The position numbers were made by a program, and so were the translations under genes. Shown here one piece after another: positions 1 to 5,398 of a stretch of DNA of 5,839 nt. Source of the DNA: Acidobacteriota bacterium (GTDB lineage: Bacteria > Acidobacteriota > Polarisedimenticolia > J045); contig JAJRXN010000157.1 in assembly GCA_024276295.1 (NCBI GenBank), forward strand, positions 1 to 5,839, in the 5' to 3' direction. Below the pieces are notes generated by a model that saw only the letters and a program-made list of their open reading frames with translations, made no database searches and was not told where the DNA came from. Position 1 is the stretch's first letter. The number at the start of each line of letters is the position of its first letter.

Positions 1-290
1 CCGGCATCGGCCAGGGCGCGGTCGAGCACCTGCTCGAGTTCCTGCGAAAAGAACGTCCGCCCCCCGTCGACGCGGGGGCGCGCGTCGAGTGCCTGGGCCA
101 GTGCGGCCTCGAGTGCGGGGAGCGTCGCACCGGTCCGCTCGAGGATCGGCCTGGCGAGCCCGTCCTGCTGGGCGAGCAGGGCCGCGAGAAGGTGCAGGCC
201 GGTGATCTCCTGATGATGCCGCTGGCGCGCGATGGCATCGGCGTCGGCCAGCGCCTCGCGCGACTTGACGGTCAGCTTGTCCAAACGCAT
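1..290 (-). CDS. clpB: ATP-dependent chaperone ClpB, N-terminal part (3' end outside window)
   Basis: ClpB is a cytoplasmic hexameric AAA+ disaggregase that works with DnaK/DnaJ to rescue aggregated proteins after heat stress. Only the first 96 residues are visible; the gene runs off the left edge. The protein begins MRLDKLTVKSREALADADAI, close to the E. coli ClpB start (MRLDRLTNKFQLALADAQ, from memory), and continues with the Clp N-domain pattern ITGLHLLAALL at about 29-39. The start of a second N-domain repeat follows (FFSQELEQVLDRA, about 80-92). The ATPase modules lie outside the window. The ATG (290-288) is preceded by GAAAGGA (305-299) at 8 nt, a sound ribosome binding site. The gene diverges from the EamA gene. 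No CIRCE (HrcA) or HAIR (HspR) element is visible upstream, nor a convincing sigma-32 promoter. ClpC and ClpA share this domain, but the first residues favour ClpB. Confidence 0.93.
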   Translation of the reverse strand, partial: MRLDKLTVKSREALADADAIARQRHHQEITGLHLLAALLAQQDGLARPILERTGATLPALEAALAQALDARPRVDGGRTFFSQELEQVLDRALADA

Positions 291-322
291 GGTTCGCGTC
301 CTTTCGTGATCTCTGCGAGAGT

Positions 323-356
323 CCGGCGCGCCGGGTCCGCTCCCGGCGTCCGCCGG
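323..356. promoter_or_regulatory. Pair of CCGGCG dyads between divergent clpB and EamA genes (possible operator)
   Basis: Two inverted repeats share the same half-site. The first, at 323-334, is a perfect 12-bp palindrome CCGGCGCGCCGG. The second, at 343-356, is CCGGCG-TC-CGCCGG. Their centres are 21 bp apart, about two helical turns, which would place two bound dimers on the same face of the DNA. They lie between the clpB ribosome binding site and the only AT-rich patch of the intergenic region (365-374). Such spacing fits a regulator site, but short GC palindromes arise easily in this base composition. They could also form small hairpins in the clpB leader RNA. No known regulator consensus is recognised. 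Confidence 0.3.
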
Positions 357-364
357 CTGGACGG

Positions 365-374
365 TTCTTAAGAT
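365..374. promoter_or_regulatory. AT-rich patch, candidate -10 region for either divergent gene
   Basis: TTCTTAAGAT is the only AT-rich stretch in the clpB/EamA intergenic region. On the plus strand TAAGAT (369-374) matches 4 of 6 positions of TATAAT and lies about 40 bp before the proposed GTG start at 417. No good -35 box stands 16-18 bp upstream. On the minus strand the same patch gives only poor -10 matches, although TTGCCC lies roughly a promoter spacer further upstream. The central CTTAAG is palindromic, so the patch could serve both directions. This rests on position and base composition alone. Confidence 0.25.
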
Positions 375-403
375 CGGCCCCGCCGCCGGGCAAGCGCGAT
401 GCC

Positions 404-410
404 GGAGGAG
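404..410 (+). promoter_or_regulatory. Ribosome binding site that decides the EamA start
   Basis: GGAGGAG (404-410) is a strong Shine-Dalgarno sequence. It lies 6 nt before GTG at 417, which is ideal spacing, whereas it would fall inside the coding region if translation began at ATG 399. No comparable purine run precedes ATG 399; the bases there read CCGGGCAAGCGCG. This favours the GTG as the true start. Confidence 0.75.
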
Positions 411-416
411 ACGAGC

Positions 417-1295
417 GTGATCTGGTGCCTTGCCGCCGCCGCCCTGTGGGCCGTCGCCGTCAGCCTGCTGCGGGCGCCGATCCGCGATCTCGGCGCGTCG
501 ACGGTCAACCTCGGCAAGTGTCTGCTCGCCGCGGCGGCGTTCTGGCTGCTGGTTCCGCTGACCGGAGCGCTGCCGGACGGCGGCTCGCCGGCCGCCTGGA
601 GCTGGCTCGCGCTCTCGGGTGTCGTCGGCATGGCGGCGGGCGATCTGTGCCTGTTTCTCGCGGTGCGTCATGGAGGTGTCCAGCGCGCGCTGGTGATCTT
701 CAACAGCTCGCCGCTGCTCGCCGCGCTCGGCGCGATCCCTGTCTACGGCGAGTGGCCGGCTGCGGGAACCTGGTCCGGCATGGCGCTGGTGATCGCCGGG
801 ATCACGCTGGTCGAGACCGACCCGCGGCGCGGTCTCCGGGCCGGCACCCTGCCCGAACGGCCCGCCCGGCCGCTGGTCGTGCTGCTCTTCGGACTCGGCG
901 CGGCCGCGGGCCAGGCCGGCGGAATCCTGATGACGCGCGGCCCGCTGCAGAGCGTCCCGCTCCTGCCGGCCTCGGCCGTGCGCCTGTCGGCCGCCGCGCT
1001 GGCGCTCGTCGTCCTGCTGCCGCTCGTCACGCGGGGTCGGCTCGGCCTTGCACGCCTGACGCCGCGTGCACTGGGACGGATCGCGCTGCCGACGCTGATC
1101 GGCACGGTGATCGCAGTGCTGTTCATGATGCGCGGCATCCGCGACGTGCCCGCCGTGATCTCATCCTCGCTGCTGGCGACGACACCGATCTTCTCGCTGC
1201 CGATCGCGCGCTTCGTGCTTGGCGAGTCGATGGGCCCCCGCTCGGTCGCGGGAACCCTGCTCGCCGTCGCGGGGATCGTGGTGATGGCCTGGTGA
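417..1295 (+). CDS. EamA/DMT-family membrane permease
   Basis: This is an inner-membrane protein of the drug/metabolite transporter superfamily, built from two EamA repeats. It probably exports a small metabolite or amino acid; the substrate cannot be read from the sequence. From GTG 417 it has 292 residues, the usual length for ten-helix EamA proteins. Hydrophobic segments fill most of it, starting at residue 1 (IWCLAAAALWAVAVSLL). The first repeat ends near residue 134 with GMALVIAGITLVE. The second ends at the C-terminus with the equivalent AGTLLAVAGIVVMAW, preceded by the typical LLATTPIFSLPIARFVLGE (about 252-270). A hydrophilic linker of about 20 residues (Arg/Pro-rich, about 134-153) separates them. 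The GTG start is preferred over ATG 399 because of the well-placed GGAGGAG and because the helix then begins immediately. It diverges from clpB, and the kinase-like gene follows after 135 bp. Confidence 0.88.
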   Translation: MIWCLAAAALWAVAVSLLRAPIRDLGASTVNLGKCLLAAAAFWLLVPLTGALPDGGSPAAWSWLALSGVVGMAAGDLCLFLAVRHGGVQRALVIFNSSPLLAALGAIPVYGEWPAAGTWSGMALVIAGITLVETDPRRGLRAGTLPERPARPLVVLLFGLGAAAGQAGGILMTRGPLQSVPLLPASAVRLSAAALALVVLLPLVTRGRLGLARLTPRALGRIALPTLIGTVIAVLFMMRGIRDVPAVISSSLLATTPIFSLPIARFVLGESMGPRSVAGTLLAVAGIVVMAW

Positions 1296-1356
1296 CGTGC
1301 GGAGCGGAAACCCGCCACGGCCCGCCCGTTCGTCGTAGCATGGGGATGTCGACACT

Positions 1357-1416
1357 GCCGGCCCCGCGCCCCGTCGCGCCGGGCGATCCGGCCCCCGGGG
1401 CGCGGCCGCGGCCGGC
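1357..1416 (+). other. Long GC-rich stem with nested hairpin just upstream of the kinase-like gene
   Basis: Bases 1357-1363 (GCCGGCC) pair with 1410-1416 (GGCCGGC), and 1364-1372 (CCGCGCCCC) pair with 1397-1405 (GGGGCGCGG). This makes 16 base pairs with no mismatch and one 4-nt bulge at 1406-1409. Inside the loop, 1378-1382 (GCCGG) pairs with 1388-1392 (CCGGC) around GCGAT. The stem ends one base before the ribosome binding site AAAGGAG (1418-1424). There is no T-run, so it is not a classic rho-independent terminator. It could be a leader structure affecting translation, a processing barrier, or a chance fold in GC-rich DNA. A -10-like TAGCAT at 1336-1341 would place the stem inside the leader, but no -35 box accompanies it. 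Confidence 0.35.
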
Positions 1417-1430
1417 GAAAGGAGCCGGCG

Positions 1431-2147
1431 ATGGCGCGGTACCCGAAGAGCGAACACCTCGTCGAACACCAGGCCCGCTGGAAGCAGATCAAGGAGGCCG
1501 CCGGGCTCGAGCAGGAATGCCCCTCGCTCGAACAGGAGGGGCCGTACCTGACGATCTCGCGCCAGCTCGGTTCGGGCGGCACCGAACTGGCTCACCGGGT
1601 CGCGGGTCCGCTCGGCTGGCGCGTGGTCGATCGCGAACTCGTCTCGGCGATCGCCGAGAAGACCCACTCCTCGCTCGGAGCCGTGCTGGCCCACGACGAG
1701 CGCGCGTCGGGCCTGCTCGACGACTATCTCTCGCATCTGCTCGTCCCGGACGACCCGGGTCACGGCGCGTACCTGCGTGCGATGACGATGATCGTCGCCT
1801 CGTTCGCCCGCGAAGGGCGGGTCGTCGTGCTCGGTCGCGGGGCCAACTGGTTTCTCGATCCGGAGCGCGGTCTGCGCGTGCGGGTGATCCGCCCGCCCGG
1901 CCAGCGGATCGAGGAGGTCGCCCGTGAGGAGGGGATCGACCTCCGCGCGGCCGAGGAGCGGGTCCGGCGGCATGACGAGGAGCAGCGCCGGTTCATCGAG
2001 CAGACGTTCGGGCGTTCGATCGACGATCCGCTCGGCTACGATCTGGTGCTGAACACAGGACACCTGACGCCGGAGCAGGCGGCGGACATCGTCACCGCCG
2101 CGCTGTGCCGCAAGCTGCAGGGTGAAACGGCCGGCCAGGTCCCCTGA
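1431..2147 (+). CDS. Cytidylate kinase-like family protein
   Basis: This is a 238-residue soluble P-loop protein of the cytidylate kinase-like family (Pfam Cytidylate_kin2 type). Members resemble nucleoside monophosphate kinases, but their substrate is generally unproven. In order, the landmarks are YLTISRQLGSGGTELA (39-54, the family's modified P-loop), VVDRELV (65-71), VVVLGRGANWFL (131-142), RVRVIRPPGQRIEEVAREEG (149-168), the Arg/Asp-rich lid-like ERVRRHDEEQRRFIEQTFG (176-194), and YDLVLNTGHLTPEQAADIV (203-221). The P-loop lacks the GK[S/T] lysine of true Cmk. About 37 residues precede the first strand and contain a tandem repeat LEQECPS/LEQEGPY (26-39). ATG 1431 is supported by AAAGGAG (1418-1424) 6 nt upstream. 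The gene lies 135 bp after the EamA gene on the same strand and converges on the GST gene. It is probably not the housekeeping cmk. Confidence 0.85.
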   Translation: MARYPKSEHLVEHQARWKQIKEAAGLEQECPSLEQEGPYLTISRQLGSGGTELAHRVAGPLGWRVVDRELVSAIAEKTHSSLGAVLAHDERASGLLDDYLSHLLVPDDPGHGAYLRAMTMIVASFAREGRVVVLGRGANWFLDPERGLRVRVIRPPGQRIEEVAREEGIDLRAAEERVRRHDEEQRRFIEQTFGRSIDDPLGYDLVLNTGHLTPEQAADIVTAALCRKLQGETAGQVP

Positions 2148-2163
2148 CGCAGGGATCAGCCGG
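2131..2163. terminator. Possible bidirectional hairpin between convergent genes
   Basis: The two convergent genes leave only 8 bp between their stop codons (TGA 2145-2147 and TCA 2156-2158). A nested inverted repeat spans both: the inner stem CCCTG/CAGGG (2142-2146/2150-2154) closes the loop ACG, and the outer stem CCGGC/GCCGG (2131-2135/2159-2163) is separated from it by an internal loop. Being symmetrical, it would fold in either transcript. The stems are short and no T-run follows on either side, so intrinsic termination is doubtful. Confidence 0.22.
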
Positions 2164-2893
2164 GACGCGTCTGGTTCGGTGCCAGCCGGTGCACGCGCTC
2201 GCGCCACGCCTCGAGAGCGTCGTGGCCGCCGATCAGGCGGGCGGCCTCGGGCGTCAGCGCCTCGATCGCGAGCTGGTCGAGCACGGCGGCGACCGCCAGG
2301 TCCGCCCGGCTCGGCGCGTCGCCGACGAGGAACGGCCGGTCTTCCAGGAGCCCGGCCAGCGCCGCGAGATGGGCGTCGAGTTCCCGCAGGACGGTCGCCT
2401 TGTCCTTGAGGCCGATCCCCTGCCCCGAGGCGCGCCGCGCCGTCTCCCGCCGCACGAGTGCCGGGACGATCCACCGCAGCGGGATCGGCATCCGGGAGAG
2501 CACCCGCGCCCTGACCCGCGCAAAGCCCTCCGGATCGCGCCAGCGCAGCCAGAGCCCGCAGAAGTACAGCGACTCGTCGGCCCAGTCCTCGAGCAGCCAG
2601 GCCAGCGCGCGCGCCCGCGGATCGGCCGGCTCGAGCGGCGGCTCGGGAAAGCGCCGCTCGAGTTCCGAGACGATGTCGGTGCTGTCGACGATCCGTTCGC
2701 CGTCGATCTCGAGCACCGGAACGCGCCCGCGCGGGTTGTAGCGACGCACCTCGGCCGGCGTGCGGCAGTCGTGCACGGCGAACGCGAGCCCCTTGAATGC
2801 CAGCGCCATCCGCACCTTCCCGCACGGCGGGGAGAGCGTCGTGCCCCGCTCGAGGCCCGCGTACTGGTAGAGCGTGATCCGTGGCCGTGTCAT
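2156..2893 (-). CDS. Glutathione S-transferase family protein
   Basis: This is a 245-residue cytoplasmic protein with a thioredoxin-fold N-terminal domain (about 5-82) and an all-alpha C-terminal domain (about 92-235). The first strand ITLYQY leads into SPPCGKVRMALAFKGL (21-36), which puts Cys24 where Cys-type GSTs hold their catalytic residue. NPRGRVPVLE (53-62) carries the cis-proline (Pro59) that positions glutathione, and DSTDIV (70-75) matches the [E/D]S glutathione gamma-glutamyl site. FLVGDAPSRADLAVAAVL (188-205) is the usual helix-capping segment of the C-terminal domain. Conjugation, reduction or glutathione lyase activity are all possible; the substrate is unknown. The ATG at 2893-2891 starts 7 nt after the permease stop. 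It has only a weak, distant purine stretch (AGGATGG) as ribosome binding site, so translation is probably coupled to the permease. It is likely the last gene of the unit. Confidence 0.87.
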   Translation of the reverse strand: MTRPRITLYQYAGLERGTTLSPPCGKVRMALAFKGLAFAVHDCRTPAEVRRYNPRGRVPVLEIDGERIVDSTDIVSELERRFPEPPLEPADPRARALAWLLEDWADESLYFCGLWLRWRDPEGFARVRARVLSRMPIPLRWIVPALVRRETARRASGQGIGLKDKATVLRELDAHLAALAGLLEDRPFLVGDAPSRADLAVAAVLDQLAIEALTPEAARLIGGHDALEAWRERVHRLAPNQTRPG

Positions 2894-2900
2894 GCGGCCA

Positions 2901-4283
2901 TCATGCCATCCTGATCCAGCGGATCAGCGTGCGGAACGTCGGGGGCTTGCCGTGCAGCAGCAGGCCGATGCGGAACACCTTCGCCGCGGCCCACAACGCA
3001 CCGAACACCGCGAGCACGCCGACGAGGATCGACAGCCAGACCTGCCACGTCGGAGGCGGTGCGCTCGAGGTCATCCTCAGCATCATCACGAACATGTTGA
3101 CCGGCGGAATGAAGCTGGCGACGACCGCAAACATCGAGTCCGGCTCGCGCATGATCCAGAACCACAGCATCAGCGGAATCATCAGCACGATCATCACCGG
3201 GCCGAGCAGGGCCTGCGCCTCGCGCAGATCGGTCACCGCGGCGCCGATCGCCCCCATCAGCGCCGCGATCACGAAGTAGGTGATCACGAAGAACACCGCC
3301 AGGTAGAACAGCAGGCTCAGGTCGACCAGGCCGAGCATGGCGAAGGCGGCCAGTCCGGCGACGCCGAGGCCGCCGTAGATCGCCAGCAGGAGCAGTCCGA
3401 CCGCCATCTGGCCGAGGATCTTGCCGGTCATCAGCTCGAGCGAGGAGACCGCCGAGAGCAGCACCTCGACGACCCGCGAGGACTTCTCCTCGATCGTCGT
3501 CGTCATCAGGTACTGCCCGCCGGTGATCACCGGGATCCACAGCAGCATGAAGAAGGCCATCGGCAGCATCGCCTTGAGGATCTCGTTGGTCTCGCGCTCC
3601 CCCGTCTCGGTGATCGTGACCGTCCGGGCGCCGCGCACGCGCATCAGCACCCGCAGTTCGTCGGCGTCGAGCCCGCGTCCGGCGACGCGCTCGTCGACGA
3701 TCGCGTCGCGGACGGCGCGTTCGATCTGCTCGGTGATCCGGTCGTCGACACCCTTGCGCAGGAACAGCGCGTAGGCGCCGTACGTTCCGTCGCCCGCCGG
3801 TTCGACGGCGTCGGGGTCGATCTGCACCACCGCGAGCACCCTGGGTTCGTCATCCTCCTTCTCGCGCAGCGCCCGCTTGGCATGCTCGACGTCCTCGCCC
3901 GGCGGCAGCGGCTCGACGACGAGCTGCGGGACGGTGCCCAGCGCCTGCTCGAACGCGCCCTGGCGCTCCGCCTGGTCGATCAGCGGCGCGGGGAGCCGGT
4001 CCTCGGTGGCCTTGCGGATCTTCTCCTTCAGCTCGCGGCTGCGCTCGATGAACGCCTCGGGCGAAAGCGCCTCGGCGAGCGACGGGACGAGCCGGCCGGT
4101 CGGGTCGATCACGAGCACGCGCCCCCGGACCGCCGGCGGTGTGGCGGTCATCACCCGGGGCAGCACGAAGATCAGCACCGACATCATCGCCGGCAGGATC
4201 AGCACGCCGAACACGAACGCCTTCGTCGCCGCGGTCGAGAGGAACTCGCGGCTCGCGACCTGCAGCACCTTGCGCGGGTTCAC
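2901..4283 (-). CDS. ABC-2 type transporter permease, NatB/YhaP-like
   Basis: This is the membrane subunit of an ABC exporter, 460 residues. One transmembrane helix (about 22-42, FVFGVLILPAMMSVLIFVLP) is followed by a large hydrophilic domain (about 47-238), probably extracytoplasmic. Five or six further helices follow, near 239-259, 290-312, 322-345, 356-378 and 413-435. Between the second and third helices lies TTTIEEKSSRVVEVLLSAVS (261-280), then SLELMTGKILGQ, the conserved cytoplasmic coupling segment of NatB/YhaP-like permeases. FIPPVNMFVMMLRM (391-404) is a further family mark. The start is GTG (4283-4281), with GGGAGG (4294-4289) 5 nt upstream; it overlaps the ATPase stop by 4 bp (GTGA), a sign of translational coupling. 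Known relatives include the B. subtilis NatAB sodium exporter, but the substrate here cannot be inferred. Its topology and partner make the family call secure. Confidence 0.9.
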   Translation of the reverse strand: MNPRKVLQVASREFLSTAATKAFVFGVLILPAMMSVLIFVLPRVMTATPPAVRGRVLVIDPTGRLVPSLAEALSPEAFIERSRELKEKIRKATEDRLPAPLIDQAERQGAFEQALGTVPQLVVEPLPPGEDVEHAKRALREKEDDEPRVLAVVQIDPDAVEPAGDGTYGAYALFLRKGVDDRITEQIERAVRDAIVDERVAGRGLDADELRVLMRVRGARTVTITETGERETNEILKAMLPMAFFMLLWIPVITGGQYLMTTTIEEKSSRVVEVLLSAVSSLELMTGKILGQMAVGLLLLAIYGGLGVAGLAAFAMLGLVDLSLLFYLAVFFVITYFVIAALMGAIGAAVTDLREAQALLGPVMIVLMIPLMLWFWIMREPDSMFAVVASFIPPVNMFVMMLRMTSSAPPPTWQVWLSILVGVLAVFGALWAAAKVFRIGLLLHGKPPTFRTLIRWIRMA

Positions 4284-5257
4284 GAGTCCCTCCCGTCGAC
4301 CGCGGCTCCCGCCAGCTCCCGGCGCAGCCGCTCGCGCTCTTCCGCGCTGCGGCGCTGGCCGACGATCTCGACGAACACGTCCTCGAGGCTGGGCCGGTGG
4401 ACCTCGAGCAGGGCCGGCGGCGCGAGGTCGACCAGCGCCCGCATCGCGTCCGCCGGATCGGCTCCTTCGGCGAGGTGCAGCTCCCAGCGTTCCTGGTGCC
4501 GCCGGACCCGCTGGATCATCGGCAGCGCGGCGAGCCTGGCCTCGCCCGGATCGTCATGCATCGGTTCGTAGAGGATCGTCCGCAGGTCGAACTGGCGGCG
4601 GATCTCCGGAACCGAATCGTCGAGCACCTTCCGCCCCTCGTCGATCATCACGACGTGCTCGCACAGCTCCTCGGCCTGCTGCATCACGTGCGTCGAGAAC
4701 AGCACGGTCGCCCCGCGGGCATGCTGCTCGTCGATCAGTTCGCGCAGCAGCCGCATGTTGACCGGATCGAGGCCCGAAAACGGCTCGTCGAGGATCAGCA
4801 GGTCCGGCTCGTGCTGGACGGTGGCGATGAACTGCACCTTCTGCTGCATCCCTTTCGAGAGTTCCTCGAGCTTCTTGCGCCCGACGTCACCGAGGTCGAC
4901 CCGCTCGAGCCAGCCCTCGATCTTCTCGTCGAGACCGCGACGGGACATTCCCTTGAGGATCCCGATGTGCCGCAGGAAGGTGCGGACCTTCAGCTTGCGA
5001 TAGACGCCACGCTCCTCGGGGAGGTAGCCGATCCGATCCCTGGCCTCGAGCGCCGACGCGCGCCCGAGCACCTCGACCTCGCCGTCGTCGGGAAACAGGA
5101 TCGCCATCACGATCCGCAGCGCGGTCGTCTTGCCGGCGCCGTTGGGTCCGATCAGTCCCCAGACCGCACCCTGCGGCACCTCCAGCTCGAGTCCGTCGAG
5201 CGCCACCTTGCTTCCGAACGTCTTGCGGACACCCCGCATGCGGATCGCACGCTCCAC
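4280..5257 (-). CDS. ABC transporter ATP-binding protein, NatA/YhaQ-like
   Basis: This is the cytoplasmic ATPase subunit of the exporter, 325 residues. All ABC motifs are intact: Walker A GPNGAGKTT (37-45), signature LSKGMQQKVQ (133-142), Walker B LLILDEP with catalytic Glu158 (153-159), D-loop GLDP (162-165) and switch His190. The Q-loop region reads GYLPEERGVY (77-86), with Glu where most ABC ATPases have Gln; this is my recollection of the norm for NatA/YhaQ-type proteins. After the nucleotide-binding domain comes an extension of about 80 residues ending SLEDVFVEIVG (290-300), like the DUF4162 domain of this group. A charged tail (301-325) follows. The start is GTG (5257-5255), chosen because AGGAGG (5269-5264), part of a longer AGGAGGTGA match, stands 6 nt upstream. 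An ATG at codon 7 is the alternative. It heads the ATPase-permease-GST unit. Confidence 0.93.
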   Translation of the reverse strand: MERAIRMRGVRKTFGSKVALDGLELEVPQGAVWGLIGPNGAGKTTALRIVMAILFPDDGEVEVLGRASALEARDRIGYLPEERGVYRKLKVRTFLRHIGILKGMSRRGLDEKIEGWLERVDLGDVGRKKLEELSKGMQQKVQFIATVQHEPDLLILDEPFSGLDPVNMRLLRELIDEQHARGATVLFSTHVMQQAEELCEHVVMIDEGRKVLDDSVPEIRRQFDLRTILYEPMHDDPGEARLAALPMIQRVRRHQERWELHLAEGADPADAMRALVDLAPPALLEVHRPSLEDVFVEIVGQRRSAEERERLRRELAGAAVDGRDS

Positions 5258-5260
5258 CGG

Positions 5261-5270
5261 TCACCTCCTC
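5261..5270 (-). promoter_or_regulatory. Strong ribosome binding site for the ABC ATPase
   Basis: On the minus strand this reads GAGGAGGTGA, of which AGGAGGTGA is complementary to the 3' end of 16S rRNA over nine bases. The AGGAGG core is 6 nt from the GTG start. It is the strongest site in the window, suggesting efficient translation of the first gene of the unit despite its GTG start. Confidence 0.8.
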
Positions 5271-5346
5271 GCGGCATGCTGCCACGGAACGCCGAGCTGT
5301 ACGCGCGAACGCCCGGAATGCCGGCGGCGCGCGGGGCGACCGGTTG

Positions 5347-5369
5347 CGCGACACGAGCGAGCGGTCGCG
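5347..5369 (-). terminator. Weak hairpin downstream of the pilin-like gene
   Basis: CGCGAC (5347-5352) and GTCGCG (5364-5369) form a 6-bp stem with an 11-nt loop, 30 bp past the pilin-like gene's stop codon and about 90 bp before the ATPase start. No T-run follows on the minus strand, so it is at best a rho-independent terminator of low quality or a 3'-end stabilising hairpin. The rest of the 141-bp gap (5258-5398) shows no clear promoter boxes, although its length suggests that the ABC unit has its own promoter here. Confidence 0.18.
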
Positions 5370-5398
5370 TCGTAGAGGCGGGCGGTGGACCGGGCGGG

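Noticed and set aside
363..400. Sigma-32-type promoter for clpB on the minus strand (CTTGCCC followed by GCCGATCT)
   Set aside because: Only about 9 bases separate the two boxes, shorter than the usual 13-14, and the -35 lacks the GAA part. It is not good enough to call.
291..416. CIRCE or HAIR heat-shock operator upstream of clpB
   Set aside because: Neither the TTAGCACTC/GAGTGCTAA nor the CTTGAGT/ACTCAAG pair is present in the intergenic region.
1340..1430. Short leader peptide starting at ATG 1340 or 1346 before the kinase-like gene
   Set aside because: The frame has no ribosome binding site of note, does not stop before the kinase start but runs on inside that gene in the wrong frame, and has low-complexity Pro/Ala/Arg composition.
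425..1927. Long plus-strand open frame spanning the EamA gene, the intergenic gap and part of the kinase-like gene
   Set aside because: The translation is Arg/Ala/Pro/Gly-rich with no recognisable domain. It overlaps two well-supported genes in another frame and is a typical GC-rich shadow frame.
1161..2825. Long minus-strand open frame opposite the kinase-like gene and over the GST gene
   Set aside because: It is low-complexity Arg/Ala-rich protein in the wrong frame of the GST gene, and the real GST and kinase families occupy the other frames.
2874..4571. Long plus-strand open frame opposite the ABC permease
   Set aside because: It is rich in His, Arg, Gln and Asp with no hydrophobic core, which is what the antisense of a GC-rich membrane protein gene gives. 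The permease on the other strand has clear family motifs.
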